Origin: Rhodanobacteraceae bacterium
GTDB lineage: Bacteria > Acidobacteriota > Terriglobia > Terriglobales > Acidobacteriaceae
Direction of reading: 5' to 3'
Assembly (NCBI GenBank): GCA_025350865.1
Contig: JANXWZ010000058.1
Span: forward strand, 1-64,000
Length of the DNA: 64,000 bases
Part shown: piece after piece, positions 8,587-16,907 of the stretch
Position numbering within the stretch: position 1 is the stretch's first letter
Layout: the number at the start of each line of letters is the position of its first letter
The notes under the pieces: generated by a model
The model's input: the letters and a program-made list of their open reading frames with translations, nothing else
What the model was told of the DNA's origin: nothing
Database searches by the model: none
Position numbers and translations under genes: made by a program

Positions 8587-8629
8587 GGGTGCCCCATCCT
8601 CACGACAGTTCCACCGTGTAAGGGTGGGG
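8587..8629 (+). repeat. GGGTGCCCCATC palindromic element, intergenic copy
   Basis: Stem CCCCATCCT..CACG with CGTG..AGGGTGGGG around the loop ACAGTTCCAC. It lies just after the stop of the 77-residue gene and may serve as its terminator, although no clear T run follows. Confidence 0.75.
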
Positions 8630-8728
8630 TATCGTTTGCGGAAGCAAACGACCGTACTTCTGATCCCATGTGATCAATGTCACACCGCCTCGTCCACCCA
8701 TCACCGCTATACTGACATAGCAAGCAAA

Positions 8729-9544
8729 ATGTCCCTCCTCTGGCTACGAGTCGCGGTCTTTCTGTACGGCACTGCCGCTCTCGCGGTGGTCCCTGCGGCT
8801 CTGTATGACCGGCCCCGCTGGCGTCATCTGGCCATCCCCGTCGCTGTGCTTGCCGTGCTGTTCCACTTCGTCTCGCTCACCGAGACCCTGAATGCCGCGC
8901 ACCATTCCTTCCCCGTCGACACGCACGAGACCCAGTCCGTCCTCGGACTGCTCTTCGCTCTCGCCTTTCTCCTCGTTTATTGGCGTTACCGAACCTTCGC
9001 CCTCGGCATCTTTCTCCTCCCACTGGCCTTTTTGCTTGGACTGCTGCCCGCCTTCCGCCCCGGACTCGAGACCGCCAATATCCCGGGACTGCAATCCGGC
9101 TGGCTTTTCCTGCACATCGCGTTGCTGCTGGCCGCGTACGCCGCGCTGTTCGTCTCGCTCGTTGCCTCGGTCCTCTACCTGATCCAGGAACGTCGCCTGA
9201 AATCCAAATCCCTTTCTACCGCGACCATCAAGCTCCCACCCCTCGCGACGATCGACAGCATCGCGCTCAAGTCCCTTCTCATCGGCTTCCCGTGCATGAC
9301 GGCCGGTCTACTCATAGGGTCTTTACTGGCACAAATCTCCTACGGCGCAGCCTACTTCGGCGACCCCAAAATCCTGCTCGCCTTTGCGATGTGGCTTGCG
9401 TATATCGGCATGATCTACATCCGCCGCCACTCCGGTCTGCGCGGACGCCGCGCCGTTTACCTCTCCAGCTTCGTCTTCATGGTGATCCTCTGCGTCTGGG
9501 CGGCCAACCAGTTCTCCGTGGTCCACAGGTTCCCAACTCCATGA
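8729..9544 (+). CDS. CcsA/HemX-like cytochrome c assembly membrane protein
   Basis: About 271 residues with about eight hydrophobic segments, of the cytochrome c assembly family (CcsA/CcmC/HemX). The core between residues 70 and 170 includes THETQSVLGLLFALAF and SGWLFLHIALLLAAYAALF, where conserved histidines are thought to handle heme. The start is ATG at 8729 (MSLLWLRV). It overlaps hemA by four bases (ATGA), as in many hemX-hemA pairs, where HemX adjusts HemA level or assists heme delivery. Membrane topology and role are by family; the family name is more certain than the exact role. Confidence 0.8.
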   Translation: MSLLWLRVAVFLYGTAALAVVPAALYDRPRWRHLAIPVAVLAVLFHFVSLTETLNAAHHSFPVDTHETQSVLGLLFALAFLLVYWRYRTFALGIFLLPLAFLLGLLPAFRPGLETANIPGLQSGWLFLHIALLLAAYAALFVSLVASVLYLIQERRLKSKSLSTATIKLPPLATIDSIALKSLLIGFPCMTAGLLIGSLLAQISYGAAYFGDPKILLAFAMWLAYIGMIYIRRHSGLRGRRAVYLSSFVFMVILCVWAANQFSVVHRFPTP

Positions 9545-10770
9545 GCGAGAACCTCGTACTCCTCGGGATCAACCACAACACCGCGCCCATCGAGGTGCGG
9601 GAGCGCCTCGCCATCCCGGCCGGACGGTTGGCCGACGCCACCCGCTCGCTCTCCTCGGTCGCCGGAATACGCGAGGGTCTCATCCTCTCTACCTGCAACC
9701 GGGTCGAACTCCTCACCGTACAGGAGGGCTCGCCCAGCGAGAACCCCGACCTGCTGCGCTTCCTGCATGAGTACTTTGCGGTCCCCACCGCCACCATCCG
9801 TCCTCACCTCTACGAGTTCCGCGAGCGCGAAGCCGTCCGCCACCTCTTCCGCGTCGCCTCCTCGCTGGACTCCATGGTCGTCGGCGAACCCCAGATTTTA
9901 GGTCAGGTGAAGGAGTCTTACACCGTAGCCCGCGATGTAGGCGCTGCCTCAACTTCACTGGACCGGCTGCTTCAATCCGCCTTCTCCGTCGCCAAGAAGA
10001 TTCGCACCGAAACGCAGATCGGTTCCAACTCGGTCTCCATCGCATCGGTCGCGGTCGATCTTGCCCGCAAGATATTTGGGTCGTTATCTGGCAAGGTGGT
10101 GCTGCTAGTGGGGGCAGGGAAGATGTCCGAACTGGCCGTCCGCCACCTGATCGGGCACGGAGCCTCGCACCTGATCCTTGCCAACCGTACGAAGGCTCGC
10201 GCTGACGATATTGCCTCGCGATTCTCAGGGGCCGCGGGCAAGGTCGAAGTGATCCCCTTCGATGCTCTCTACGACAACGCCGCCCGCGCCGACATCGTCA
10301 TTACCTCGACCGGGTCGCCCGAGCATATCTTCAGCCGTGCTCAGGGTGTGCAGTTTATGCAACGCCGCCGCGCCCGCCCGATGTTTTTCATCGACATCGC
10401 CGTTCCGCGCGATGTCGATCCTAAGATGAACGAGGTAGAAGGCTGCTTCGTGTATGACATCGACGATCTCCAGCAGGTCGCCCAGGGCAACCAGGCCGAC
10501 CGCAACCGCGAGGCCGCCGCCGCTGAAAAGATCATCGCCGACGAAGTCGCCCGCTACCAGCAGCGCCTCAGGACGCTGGACGCGGTCCCAGCCATCCTCG
10601 CGCTGCAGCAGAACGCCGAGGAGGTCCGCCAGGCTGAGTTGACCCGCACGGCCAAGGCGCTGGCCGGCATGACGCCGGATCAGCGCGAGGCGGTTGAAGC
10701 TCTCACCAAATCCTTGACGAATAAGCTTTTGCACCCGCAGATCGTCGCTCTGCGCAAATCCGCCGAGTAA
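9541..10770 (+). CDS. hemA: Glutamyl-tRNA reductase
   Basis: 409 residues. It reduces glutamyl-tRNA to glutamate-1-semialdehyde, the first committed step of the C5 tetrapyrrole pathway. Features are GINHNTAPIEVRE at the N-terminus, STCNRVEL with the catalytic cysteine, GEPQILGQVKESY, the NADPH-binding LLVGAGKMSELAVRHL and a C-terminal dimerisation helix. The length is close to the 420-450 usual for the family. The ATG at 9541 overlaps the stop of the upstream CcsA/HemX-like gene, so both are probably translationally coupled. Confidence 0.97.
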   Translation: MSENLVLLGINHNTAPIEVRERLAIPAGRLADATRSLSSVAGIREGLILSTCNRVELLTVQEGSPSENPDLLRFLHEYFAVPTATIRPHLYEFREREAVRHLFRVASSLDSMVVGEPQILGQVKESYTVARDVGAASTSLDRLLQSAFSVAKKIRTETQIGSNSVSIASVAVDLARKIFGSLSGKVVLLVGAGKMSELAVRHLIGHGASHLILANRTKARADDIASRFSGAAGKVEVIPFDALYDNAARADIVITSTGSPEHIFSRAQGVQFMQRRRARPMFFIDIAVPRDVDPKMNEVEGCFVYDIDDLQQVAQGNQADRNREAAAAEKIIADEVARYQQRLRTLDAVPAILALQQNAEEVRQAELTRTAKALAGMTPDQREAVEALTKSLTNKLLHPQIVALRKSAE

Positions 10771-10870
10771 TCTGAACCAATTCCGGTATTCCGAATCCAT
10801 ACACGACGTTATTCGCCCGGAACTGCACGCCCCGCGCACTGCGGAGAACGACATAGGAGATCGCAACAGA

Positions 10871-12312
10871 ATGCCCCGAGTCGCCCGCGGTCGCGCCATG
10901 TTCTCCGCTACCTGGTCTTCTGTCCCCACCCGGATCTGGATCATTGCCGTGGTGTCGGCCATCGCGTGTTCGGCGATCTCGGTCAACTTCAGCTTCTTCC
11001 ACGCAATCCCGTACTCCCTCGCCTTTCTTGCCATCGCGATCTTCGCGACCTTGTATGGGACCAGGGTTTCGGCCACGGTCGCGATCATCAGCATTGCAGC
11101 TCGGGCCATCTTTCGGATGGTGGCATTTCCGCACGAACGTCCCCTCACCTACTTCGACTTTCTCGCAAGTGGTGTACTGCGTACGGCCGCGCTGACCGTC
11201 AGTCTGCTGACCCGTAGCCGCCGCCGAACCGCATCCGAGCTGGAGGCTGCTCACGCCGAACTGCACGAGCGCACCGACGCGCTGGTGCAGTCGCTGCACA
11301 ACGGCAAATGCGCCTCCTGGGTGTTGGACCCGGATTCCGGCAAGGGCGCACGCTGGTACAGCGGCAGCTATCATGTCTTCGGTCACCCCTTCCCCGAGAT
11401 CGAGGCCTTGCCGTCGCTGCTTTCGCTGTTGCACCCGGAAAATCAATCCCGGCTTGCGCCGCTCGTCGCGCAGATGAAATCGACCGTTGAACCGATAATC
11501 TGGGATTTTCGGGCGCCCTGGCCGGATGGAGACGTGCACTGGCTATAAATGCGAGCTACCCGGATTGCGGGGCCGCGCTGCGTGTGGCGTTGACTCACCT
11601 TCGACATTACGGAGCGCAAGCTCTCCGAACTCGGCCTTCTACGTTCGGAAAAACTGGCCGCAATGGGTCGACTCGCCTCCACGGTTGCCCATGAGATCAA
11701 CAACCCGCTGGAGGCGGTGACCAACCTGCTTTTCCTCGCCCGGAATACCCCGGATTTACCACCTGAGACGGTAACGTACCTTGCCACCGCCGAAACCGAA
11801 CTGGCCCGCCTGGGAGAGATCACGCGTCTAACGCTTGGCTTTGTGCGAACTAGCAGTACCGCTCGTCCGCTTCTGGTGGCCCAGATTGCCGACGATGTGC
11901 TTGCCATCTTTCGCCATCGGCTGGAGAGCCGGGGAGTTCAGATCGACCGAATCTACGACCCCTGCGTCACCATCCGGATCGCGCCGCACGAACTGCGCCA
12001 GATCTTCACCAACCTCATCTCCAGCGCCACCGACGCAATCTTCGATCCCAACCCACGCATTGCCGTCCGTATCCAGAGCAAGGGAGGCAGGGCGGCCGTG
12101 TTGGTGGAAGACAATGGCAGCGGCATTGACGCAACGCTGCTGCCATTGTCTTTGAGCCTTTCTTCACCACCAAACACGATATTGGAACTGGCATCGGATT
12201 GTGGGTGACCAGGGAGCTGATCGAAAGCAACGAGGGCTACATTTCGGTCGAAAGCGGCGGTCTCCCCGACGGCTTTCAGACCCGCTTCACGATCGAATTC
12301 CCGGTCGTCTAG
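10871..12312 (+). pseudogene. Sensor histidine kinase, broken by two stops and a frameshift
   Basis: An N-terminal membrane part (residues 15-120) of several hydrophobic segments, a PAS-like segment (WVLDPDSGKGARWYSGSY), then a HisKA domain STVAHEINNPLEAVTN and an HATPase with LRQIFTNLISSATDAI, DNGSGI and GTGIGLWV. The frame is cut by TAA at 11546-11548 and TGA at 11591-11593 and then shifts near 12145, after which the G2 box and C-terminus continue to TAG at 12312. The pieces align end to end, so this is one recently inactivated gene (or a sequencing error). It sits between hemA and hemC. Confidence 0.8.
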
Positions 12313-12315
12313 ACT

Positions 12316-12361
12316 GGGTCCCCCATCCTCGAACGGCGGTTTTATCGCCGGGCAGGGTGGG
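12316..12361 (+). repeat. GGGTGCCCCATC-type palindromic element, divergent copy
   Basis: Reads GGGTCCCCCATCCTC and ends GCAGGGTGGG. The outer stem is CCCCATCCT/AGGGTGGG and the inner stem is GGCG/CGCC. It lies between the kinase pseudogene and hemC, and carries more differences from the consensus than the other four copies. Confidence 0.6.
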
Positions 12362-12421
12362 CCGCCCCGTTCCGCAAACGACCGACCTCGCACAACGCAT
12401 CCGTCAAGTATCCTTATCTAC

Positions 12422-13378
12422 ATGACTCTGATTCGCATCGGCTCCCGAGGTTCCCAGCTCGCGCTCTGGCAGGCCAACCACATCGCAACCCAGCTCCGGA
12501 CCAACGGCCACAGCGTTGAAATCGACATTATCCGCACCACCGGCGACCGGATGCAGCAGCCCGGTTTCGTGATGCCTGAAGGTACGGACGGCAAGGGGAT
12601 CTTCATCAAGGAGATCGAAGAGGCCCTGGCGGACGGACGGATCGACCTCGCTGTCCACTCCCTGAAAGACCTTCCCACTCAGCTGGACGCGCGGTTCACT
12701 CTGGCCGCGATCCCGCCTCGCGCCGACTCCCGCGACGCGTTCGTTTGCGAGCCATACTGGGCTCTCCACACGCTGCCGCAGAATGGCCGTGTCGGCACCA
12801 ACAGCCCGCGCCGCCGCGCACAGCTTTTGTCGCTGCGCCCGGACCTTGAATTCGTCGAGCTGCGCGGCAACATCGACACCCGCCTGCGCAAGCTGGAAGA
12901 GGGTGCCTGCGATGCTCTCGTTCTGGCTTGCGCAGGATTGGACCGCATCGGCCGCACAGAATCTGTCCATCAGCGCTTCGAGATCGACGAACTTACGCCA
13001 GCTCCGGGGCAGGGCGCCCTCGCGCTCGAAACCCGCAGCCCGCAGCACGCTCTAGACACCGACGACGCCACCCGCGACCCGGCGATCTACGCTGCCGTGG
13101 CCGCACTGGACCATCCACCTACCCGCTTCGCCACCGACGCTGAGCGGGCCTTCCTCAACGCCATGGGTGGCGGTTGCGAGCTGCCGCTCGGCGCGCACTG
13201 CCTCTCCACCGGCCACGGCTGGAGCCTGCACGCGCAGGTCGTCCAGCCCGACGGAGAGCAGTCAGTCCAGCTCACCGTCGACTCCCTCACCAACGAATCC
13301 GCGCAGGAACTAGGCCAACGCACTGCCGAAGGCCTCATCCGCCTCGGCGCCCTCGACCTGCTATCAACTACCAACTAA
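12422..13378 (+). CDS. hemC: Porphobilinogen deaminase (hydroxymethylbilane synthase)
   Basis: 318 residues. It joins four porphobilinogens into hydroxymethylbilane. The N-terminus has the diagnostic IRIGSRGSQLALWQANHI; the middle has KDLPTQLD and the NSPRRRAQLL region; the C-terminal GGGCELPLGAHC contains the cysteine that carries the dipyrromethane cofactor. The length is typical. The ATG at 12422 follows the palindromic element. hemD lies downstream, separated by the UPF0303 and Hsp70-like genes. Confidence 0.96.
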   Translation: MTLIRIGSRGSQLALWQANHIATQLRTNGHSVEIDIIRTTGDRMQQPGFVMPEGTDGKGIFIKEIEEALADGRIDLAVHSLKDLPTQLDARFTLAAIPPRADSRDAFVCEPYWALHTLPQNGRVGTNSPRRRAQLLSLRPDLEFVELRGNIDTRLRKLEEGACDALVLACAGLDRIGRTESVHQRFEIDELTPAPGQGALALETRSPQHALDTDDATRDPAIYAAVAALDHPPTRFATDAERAFLNAMGGGCELPLGAHCLSTGHGWSLHAQVVQPDGEQSVQLTVDSLTNESAQELGQRTAEGLIRLGALDLLSTTN

Positions 13379-13384
13379 CAACTA

Positions 13385-13879
13385 TCAACTGTTGTTCGGC
13401 AACCGCTCCACATCCACCGCAAGCTCCGCAGCCAGCGCATCGACAACCATCGCATGGTCCACGCGCTGGTGCAGTCCGCTCGATATGACGCTGCCCACCA
13501 CGCCCGTCCCGCGTAAGGTGATCGGGACCCCACCCCCATGCATCGCGAAATCCGTCAGCGTCAGCCCATGCCGCTGTTCGATCGTTTTCCCCTCCATCTC
13601 AAGCTGCAATCCCACCGCATAGGAGCTCTTGCAGAACCGCATCACCACATTCCGCTTGCGCCGAATCCAATCCGCCTGCCCAGTCGGTGCGCCCTCGGTG
13701 GTCGCGTAAAACAGCGTGCGCCCGGCGATCTGGATCTCGAAGGTCATCGCCGCACCTCTCACTACGGCGTCGGCCCGCAGCCGATTTCCAACCGACCAGG
13801 CCACATCTGGCCCAAAGGCGGTGAACTGCAACTGTTGCTCTTGCAACGCGATCGTCTTCAGGTCCGACTCAATACTCAC
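13385..13879 (-). CDS. UPF0303 / heme-degrading-domain family protein
   Basis: 164 residues of the UPF0303 family, related to HbpS/GlcG. Recognisable parts are ALQEQQLQFTAF, the middle TFEIQIAGRTLFYATTEG, DWIRRKRNVVMRFCKSSYAVG and the C-terminal TGVVGSVISSGLHQRVDHAM. Its role is not firmly known. I chose GTG at 13879 because GGAGG sits ten bases upstream; the ATG at 13918 would overlap the divergent Hsp70-like start. It lies convergent to hemC. A second HbpS-type gene is at 878. Confidence 0.85.
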   Translation of the reverse strand: MSIESDLKTIALQEQQLQFTAFGPDVAWSVGNRLRADAVVRGAAMTFEIQIAGRTLFYATTEGAPTGQADWIRRKRNVVMRFCKSSYAVGLQLEMEGKTIEQRHGLTLTDFAMHGGGVPITLRGTGVVGSVISSGLHQRVDHAMVVDALAAELAVDVERLPNNS

Positions 13880-13916
13880 AGGGCAAAATCCTCCACATGC
13901 AGGATAATAGCCGTTC

Positions 13917-15188
13917 ATGTCTCAATCGGCCCCATCCATCGGAATCGACTTCGGAACGACTAATAGCTCTATCGCCCTTGCAACTCCCAGCGGCGTCCAA
14001 TTGCTGCGTTTCGCCGACGACCGCGTCAGTTCCCGCTCCATCCTGTACCTTGAAAAATCCAAACGCGGAATCCTGTCGAGCTCAGGACCGACCGCAATCG
14101 AGCACTACCTGGCGGCCCATCGTGACGGCGACCATCCGGGCCGCCTCATCCAGTCGCTCAAGTCGTATCTGACCTCCCGCACACTCACTGGAACCGAAGT
14201 CTTCGGCCGTCATTATCAGTTGGAAGAACTGATCTCCCGCATCCTGATGGACCTGCGCCAACGCGCCGAAGAGCAGTTCGGCATCCCCGTCCGCCACGCG
14301 ACGGTCGGGCGTCCAGTGCGCTTCGTCGGAGCCGAAACCGATGCCGACGACAACTTCGCCGTCGAACGCCTCCGAGCCGCCTTCCTCCGCTCCGGCTTCA
14401 CATCCGTCGACTTTGAATTTGAGCCCGTAGGCGCTGCTTTCAGCTTTCAGCATCGCGAAACGCAGTTCGACGACGAGACGATCCTGATCGGCGACTTCGG
14501 CGGCGGAACCAGCGACTTCTCCGTCCTCAAACTCAGCCGCAACGGTCAACGTCAGGTCCTCGGAACCTCCGGCCTCCCCTTCGCCGGCGACGCCTTCGAC
14601 GCCAGAATCGTCCGCAAACTGGTCTCGCCCGCCCTCGGGTCCGAATCGGTGCAGCGCGGCGGCAAGGGAATACCCGCCGTGCCCGCCTGGATCTACGCCA
14701 ACCTCGAACGCTGGCACTACCTCTCGTTCCTGCGCACACGCAACGTGCTGGACATCCTCACCACTGCCCAGAAGCGCGCCATGGAACCCGAAAAGATCGC
14801 ATCCCTGCAGGCCATCGTCGACGAAGACCTCGGCTACCAGCTCCATCAGGCCGTCCAGCGCACAAAGACGGCCCTCTCCCGACACGACTCCGCCGACTTC
14901 ATCTTCGCCGGTCCCGACGCCGGCTCCGTCGAACTCCGAACCGCCGTCACCCGCACCGATTTCGAACTCTGGATCGCTTCCGAACTAACCCAGATCGCCA
15001 CTGCGGTCGACTCACTGCTAGCCGCGACGTCGCTCGCCCCATCCGCGATCGCCCGAGTCTTCCTCACCGGCGGCACCAGCTTCGTCCCCGCCGTCCGAGC
15101 CATCTTCGAAGCCCGCTTCCCCAACCGCGTCGTGACCGGCGATGAGTTCACGTCGGTTGCCCAGGGCCTCGCCCTTGCCCACCAATAA
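13917..15188 (+). CDS. Hsp70 family protein (YegD-like ATPase)
   Basis: 423 residues, an Hsp70-type nucleotide-binding fold without the substrate-binding domain of DnaK. Phosphate motif 1 is SIGIDFGTTNSSIALA, phosphate motif 2 GDFGGGTSDFSVL and the adenosine motif FLTGGTSFVPAVRAIF. It resembles E. coli YegD, whose function is unknown. It starts at ATG 13917 and is divergent from the UPF0303 gene; the two starts lie 38 bases apart. A GTCATTCTG..GCGAAGCG repeat follows its stop. Confidence 0.85.
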   Translation: MSQSAPSIGIDFGTTNSSIALATPSGVQLLRFADDRVSSRSILYLEKSKRGILSSSGPTAIEHYLAAHRDGDHPGRLIQSLKSYLTSRTLTGTEVFGRHYQLEELISRILMDLRQRAEEQFGIPVRHATVGRPVRFVGAETDADDNFAVERLRAAFLRSGFTSVDFEFEPVGAAFSFQHRETQFDDETILIGDFGGGTSDFSVLKLSRNGQRQVLGTSGLPFAGDAFDARIVRKLVSPALGSESVQRGGKGIPAVPAWIYANLERWHYLSFLRTRNVLDILTTAQKRAMEPEKIASLQAIVDEDLGYQLHQAVQRTKTALSRHDSADFIFAGPDAGSVELRTAVTRTDFELWIASELTQIATAVDSLLAATSLAPSAIARVFLTGGTSFVPAVRAIFEARFPNRVVTGDEFTSVAQGLALAHQ

Positions 15189-15193
15189 TCGAG

Positions 15194-15222
15194 GTCATTC
15201 TGAGCGAAGCGAAGAATCTACG
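15194..15222 (+). repeat. GTCATTCTGAGCGAAGCG repeat, intergenic copy
   Basis: GTCATTCTGAGCGAAGCG followed by AAGAATCTACG. It aligns over its whole length with the 36-base elements inside mutS (GTCATCCTTCGCGAAGCG), so all three belong to one family. It directly follows the Hsp70-like stop codon. Confidence 0.75.
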
Positions 15223-15279
15223 TATTTGCACGTGGGCGCGGCACGAACCATCGGGTAGACCAGACTAAGATCATCCAAC

Positions 15280-16074
15280 ATGCTTTCCCTCGCCCACCGT
15301 CGAATCCTAATCACCCGAGCCAAAGGCCAGGGCTCAGCATTGGCCGATCAACTCGAAGCCCTCGGCGCGACACCAATCCTCATCCCCACCATCGAAATCG
15401 CGCCACCCAGCTCCTACTGCGCCATGGACGCCGCGCTCGCCTCTATCCGCAGCTTCGACTGGCTCATCTTCACCTCGGCCAACGCCGTCCAATCCTTCGT
15501 GGACCGCGCGCACTTCCTGAAGATCGACCCTCGGCCTAGGCGCATCGCCGGCATCGGTTCTGCAACAGCCAAAGCCCTTACCGAGGCGGGAATGGCAGTC
15601 GAGCTGGTCCCCCCGCAAGCCGTCGCCGAGTCACTGGCCGAAGCCCTTAAACCTTACGCTGAGAACTCCGCAATGCTGCTAGTCCGCGCCGCCGTAGCCC
15701 GCGACATTCTGCCCGAAGCCCTCACCGCCGCCGGGGCCACAGTCACTATTGCGGAAGCCTACCGTAACGTCATCCCAAAGGATTCCGTGGTCGAACTTCG
15801 GAATCTTTTCGCCGCGGAACCGCCCGACGCGATCATGTTTACGAGCGCCTCCACGGCACAGAATCTGGTGGCGCTGCTAGAGGCCGCCCAGCTGACGATC
15901 CCGCCTCAAACCGTTCTGGTGTCCATAGGTCCTATCACTTCGCAAGCCCTGCGCGACTTGCATCTCGAACCGACGATTGAGGCGACCGCTGCGACGATCT
16001 CCGCCCTTGTCGACGCCCTATCTACATCCCCGTCGTCACTCTGGCGGAGCCAGAGTCTCCGTAGTGGCCTTTAG
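15280..16074 (+). CDS. hemD: Uroporphyrinogen-III synthase
   Basis: 264 residues. It closes hydroxymethylbilane to uroporphyrinogen III with inversion of ring D. HemD is poorly conserved, but the pattern is clear: RRILITRAKGQGSALADQLE at the N-terminus, FDWLIFTSANAVQSFVD, IAGIGSATAKALTEAG and the C-terminal DAIMFTSASTAQNLV and VSIGPITSQALRDL. The two-domain length fits. It is the next heme gene after hemC and is separated from it only by the UPF0303 and Hsp70-like genes. Confidence 0.92.
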   Translation: MLSLAHRRILITRAKGQGSALADQLEALGATPILIPTIEIAPPSSYCAMDAALASIRSFDWLIFTSANAVQSFVDRAHFLKIDPRPRRIAGIGSATAKALTEAGMAVELVPPQAVAESLAEALKPYAENSAMLLVRAAVARDILPEALTAAGATVTIAEAYRNVIPKDSVVELRNLFAAEPPDAIMFTSASTAQNLVALLEAAQLTIPPQTVLVSIGPITSQALRDLHLEPTIEATAATISALVDALSTSPSSLWRSQSLRSGL

Positions 16075-16110
16075 TGGCGAGAATGTTGTGCGAGTAACTG
16101 CAACTACTGA

Positions 16111-16133
16111 GATTCTGTCTCCGACAGAATGAC
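16111..16133 (-). repeat. GTCATTCTGTC palindrome, related to the GTCATTCTG repeat
   Basis: On the minus strand it reads GTCATTCTGTCGGAGACAG followed by AATC; ATTCTGTC and GACAGAAT form a perfect 8-bp stem with a three-base loop. It lies between the convergent hemD and nth ends and could act as a terminator without a T tract. The first bases match the GTCATTCTG repeat family. Confidence 0.55.
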
Positions 16134-16159
16134 GTCCGTGGGGGTAGAACGTTGAGCCA

Positions 16160-16861
16160 TCAGTGCGAGCTCCAAGTCTTATCCGTCGAATTGCAAAGCG
16201 TCTCCAGCGGACACTCCGCACAACGAGGATTCCGCGCCACACACACCTGCCGCCCATGATGGATCAGCTCGTGCGAGAACTGAATCCAGTGATCCTGCGG
16301 GATGATCTTCATCAAATCCTGCTCGATCTTCTCCGGCGTCGAATTCTTCGTCAGCTCCAGCCGCCGCGAGAGCCGCAGCACATGGGTGTCGACAACCACA
16401 CCCACCGCGATCCCGTACCAAGACCCCAGCACCACATTCCCCGTCTTGCGAGCGACTCCGGGCAGCTTCAGGATCTCGTCCATAGTCTGCGGGACGTTCC
16501 CCTTGAACTGTTCCATGACCACTGTCGACGCGCCCTTGATCGACTTCGCTTTATTGCGAAAGAACCCGGTCGTCCGGATCAACTCTTCCAACTCGGGCAG
16601 GGAAGCCGACGCCATCGCCTTGGGAGTCGGAAACGCCTTGAACAGCGCCGGCGTCACCAGATTCACACGAACATCCGTACACTGCGCCGAGAGAATCGTC
16701 GCAATCGTCAGCTCCCACGCGTTGCGATGATTCAGCGCGCAAACAACGTTGGGATATGTCTTCGCAAGCACATCAAGAATCGAAGCCACTCGCTCCTTCG
16801 CAAGTGGCTTCGCAGTCTTCTTCGCCGACTTCTTCACAACCGCATTAGCCCCGGCCTTCAT
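16160..16861 (-). CDS. nth: Endonuclease III (DNA glycosylase/AP lyase)
   Basis: 233 residues. Nth removes oxidised pyrimidines and cuts at abasic sites. The helix-hairpin-helix LPGVARKTGNVVL holds the catalytic lysine, the Asp in VVVDTHVLRLSRRL is present, and the C-terminal CVARNPRCAECPLETLC is a 4Fe-4S loop with the spacing C-X6-C-X2-C-X5-C. An N-terminal Lys/Ala-rich extension of about 20 residues precedes the domain. The start was set at ATG 16861 (MKAGANAV); a GTG two codons upstream is possible. It faces hemD and has hemQ upstream. Confidence 0.96.
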   Translation of the reverse strand: MKAGANAVVKKSAKKTAKPLAKERVASILDVLAKTYPNVVCALNHRNAWELTIATILSAQCTDVRVNLVTPALFKAFPTPKAMASASLPELEELIRTTGFFRNKAKSIKGASTVVMEQFKGNVPQTMDEILKLPGVARKTGNVVLGSWYGIAVGVVVDTHVLRLSRRLELTKNSTPEKIEQDLMKIIPQDHWIQFSHELIHHGRQVCVARNPRCAECPLETLCNSTDKTWSSH

Positions 16862-16899
16862 CCGCACTTATCCGTGTTTTCCGTCTTATCCGTGTCAGG
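16862..16899 (-). repeat. Tandem CACGGATAAG words, intergenic
   Basis: On the minus strand this reads GACACGGATAAGACGGAA followed by AACACGGATAAG, a partial direct repeat with a 10-base word. A similar stretch lies at 25146-25190 and related words form the arms of the palindrome at 8222-8304. Confidence 0.45.
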
Positions 16900-16907
16900 T
16901 ATTTCGC

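Noticed and set aside
8980..9540. Plus-strand frame continuous with hemA upstream of its ATG
   Set aside because: It overlaps the CcsA/HemX-like gene; HemA family similarity begins at ATG 9541.
10871..11548. Kinase N-terminal part as a complete short sensor gene
   Set aside because: The kinase continues in the same frame directly after the TAA and a further TGA, so it is part of one broken gene.
16111..16133. Hairpin read as a classical terminator of hemD
   Set aside because: No T tract on either strand; better explained as part of the GTCATTCTG repeat family.
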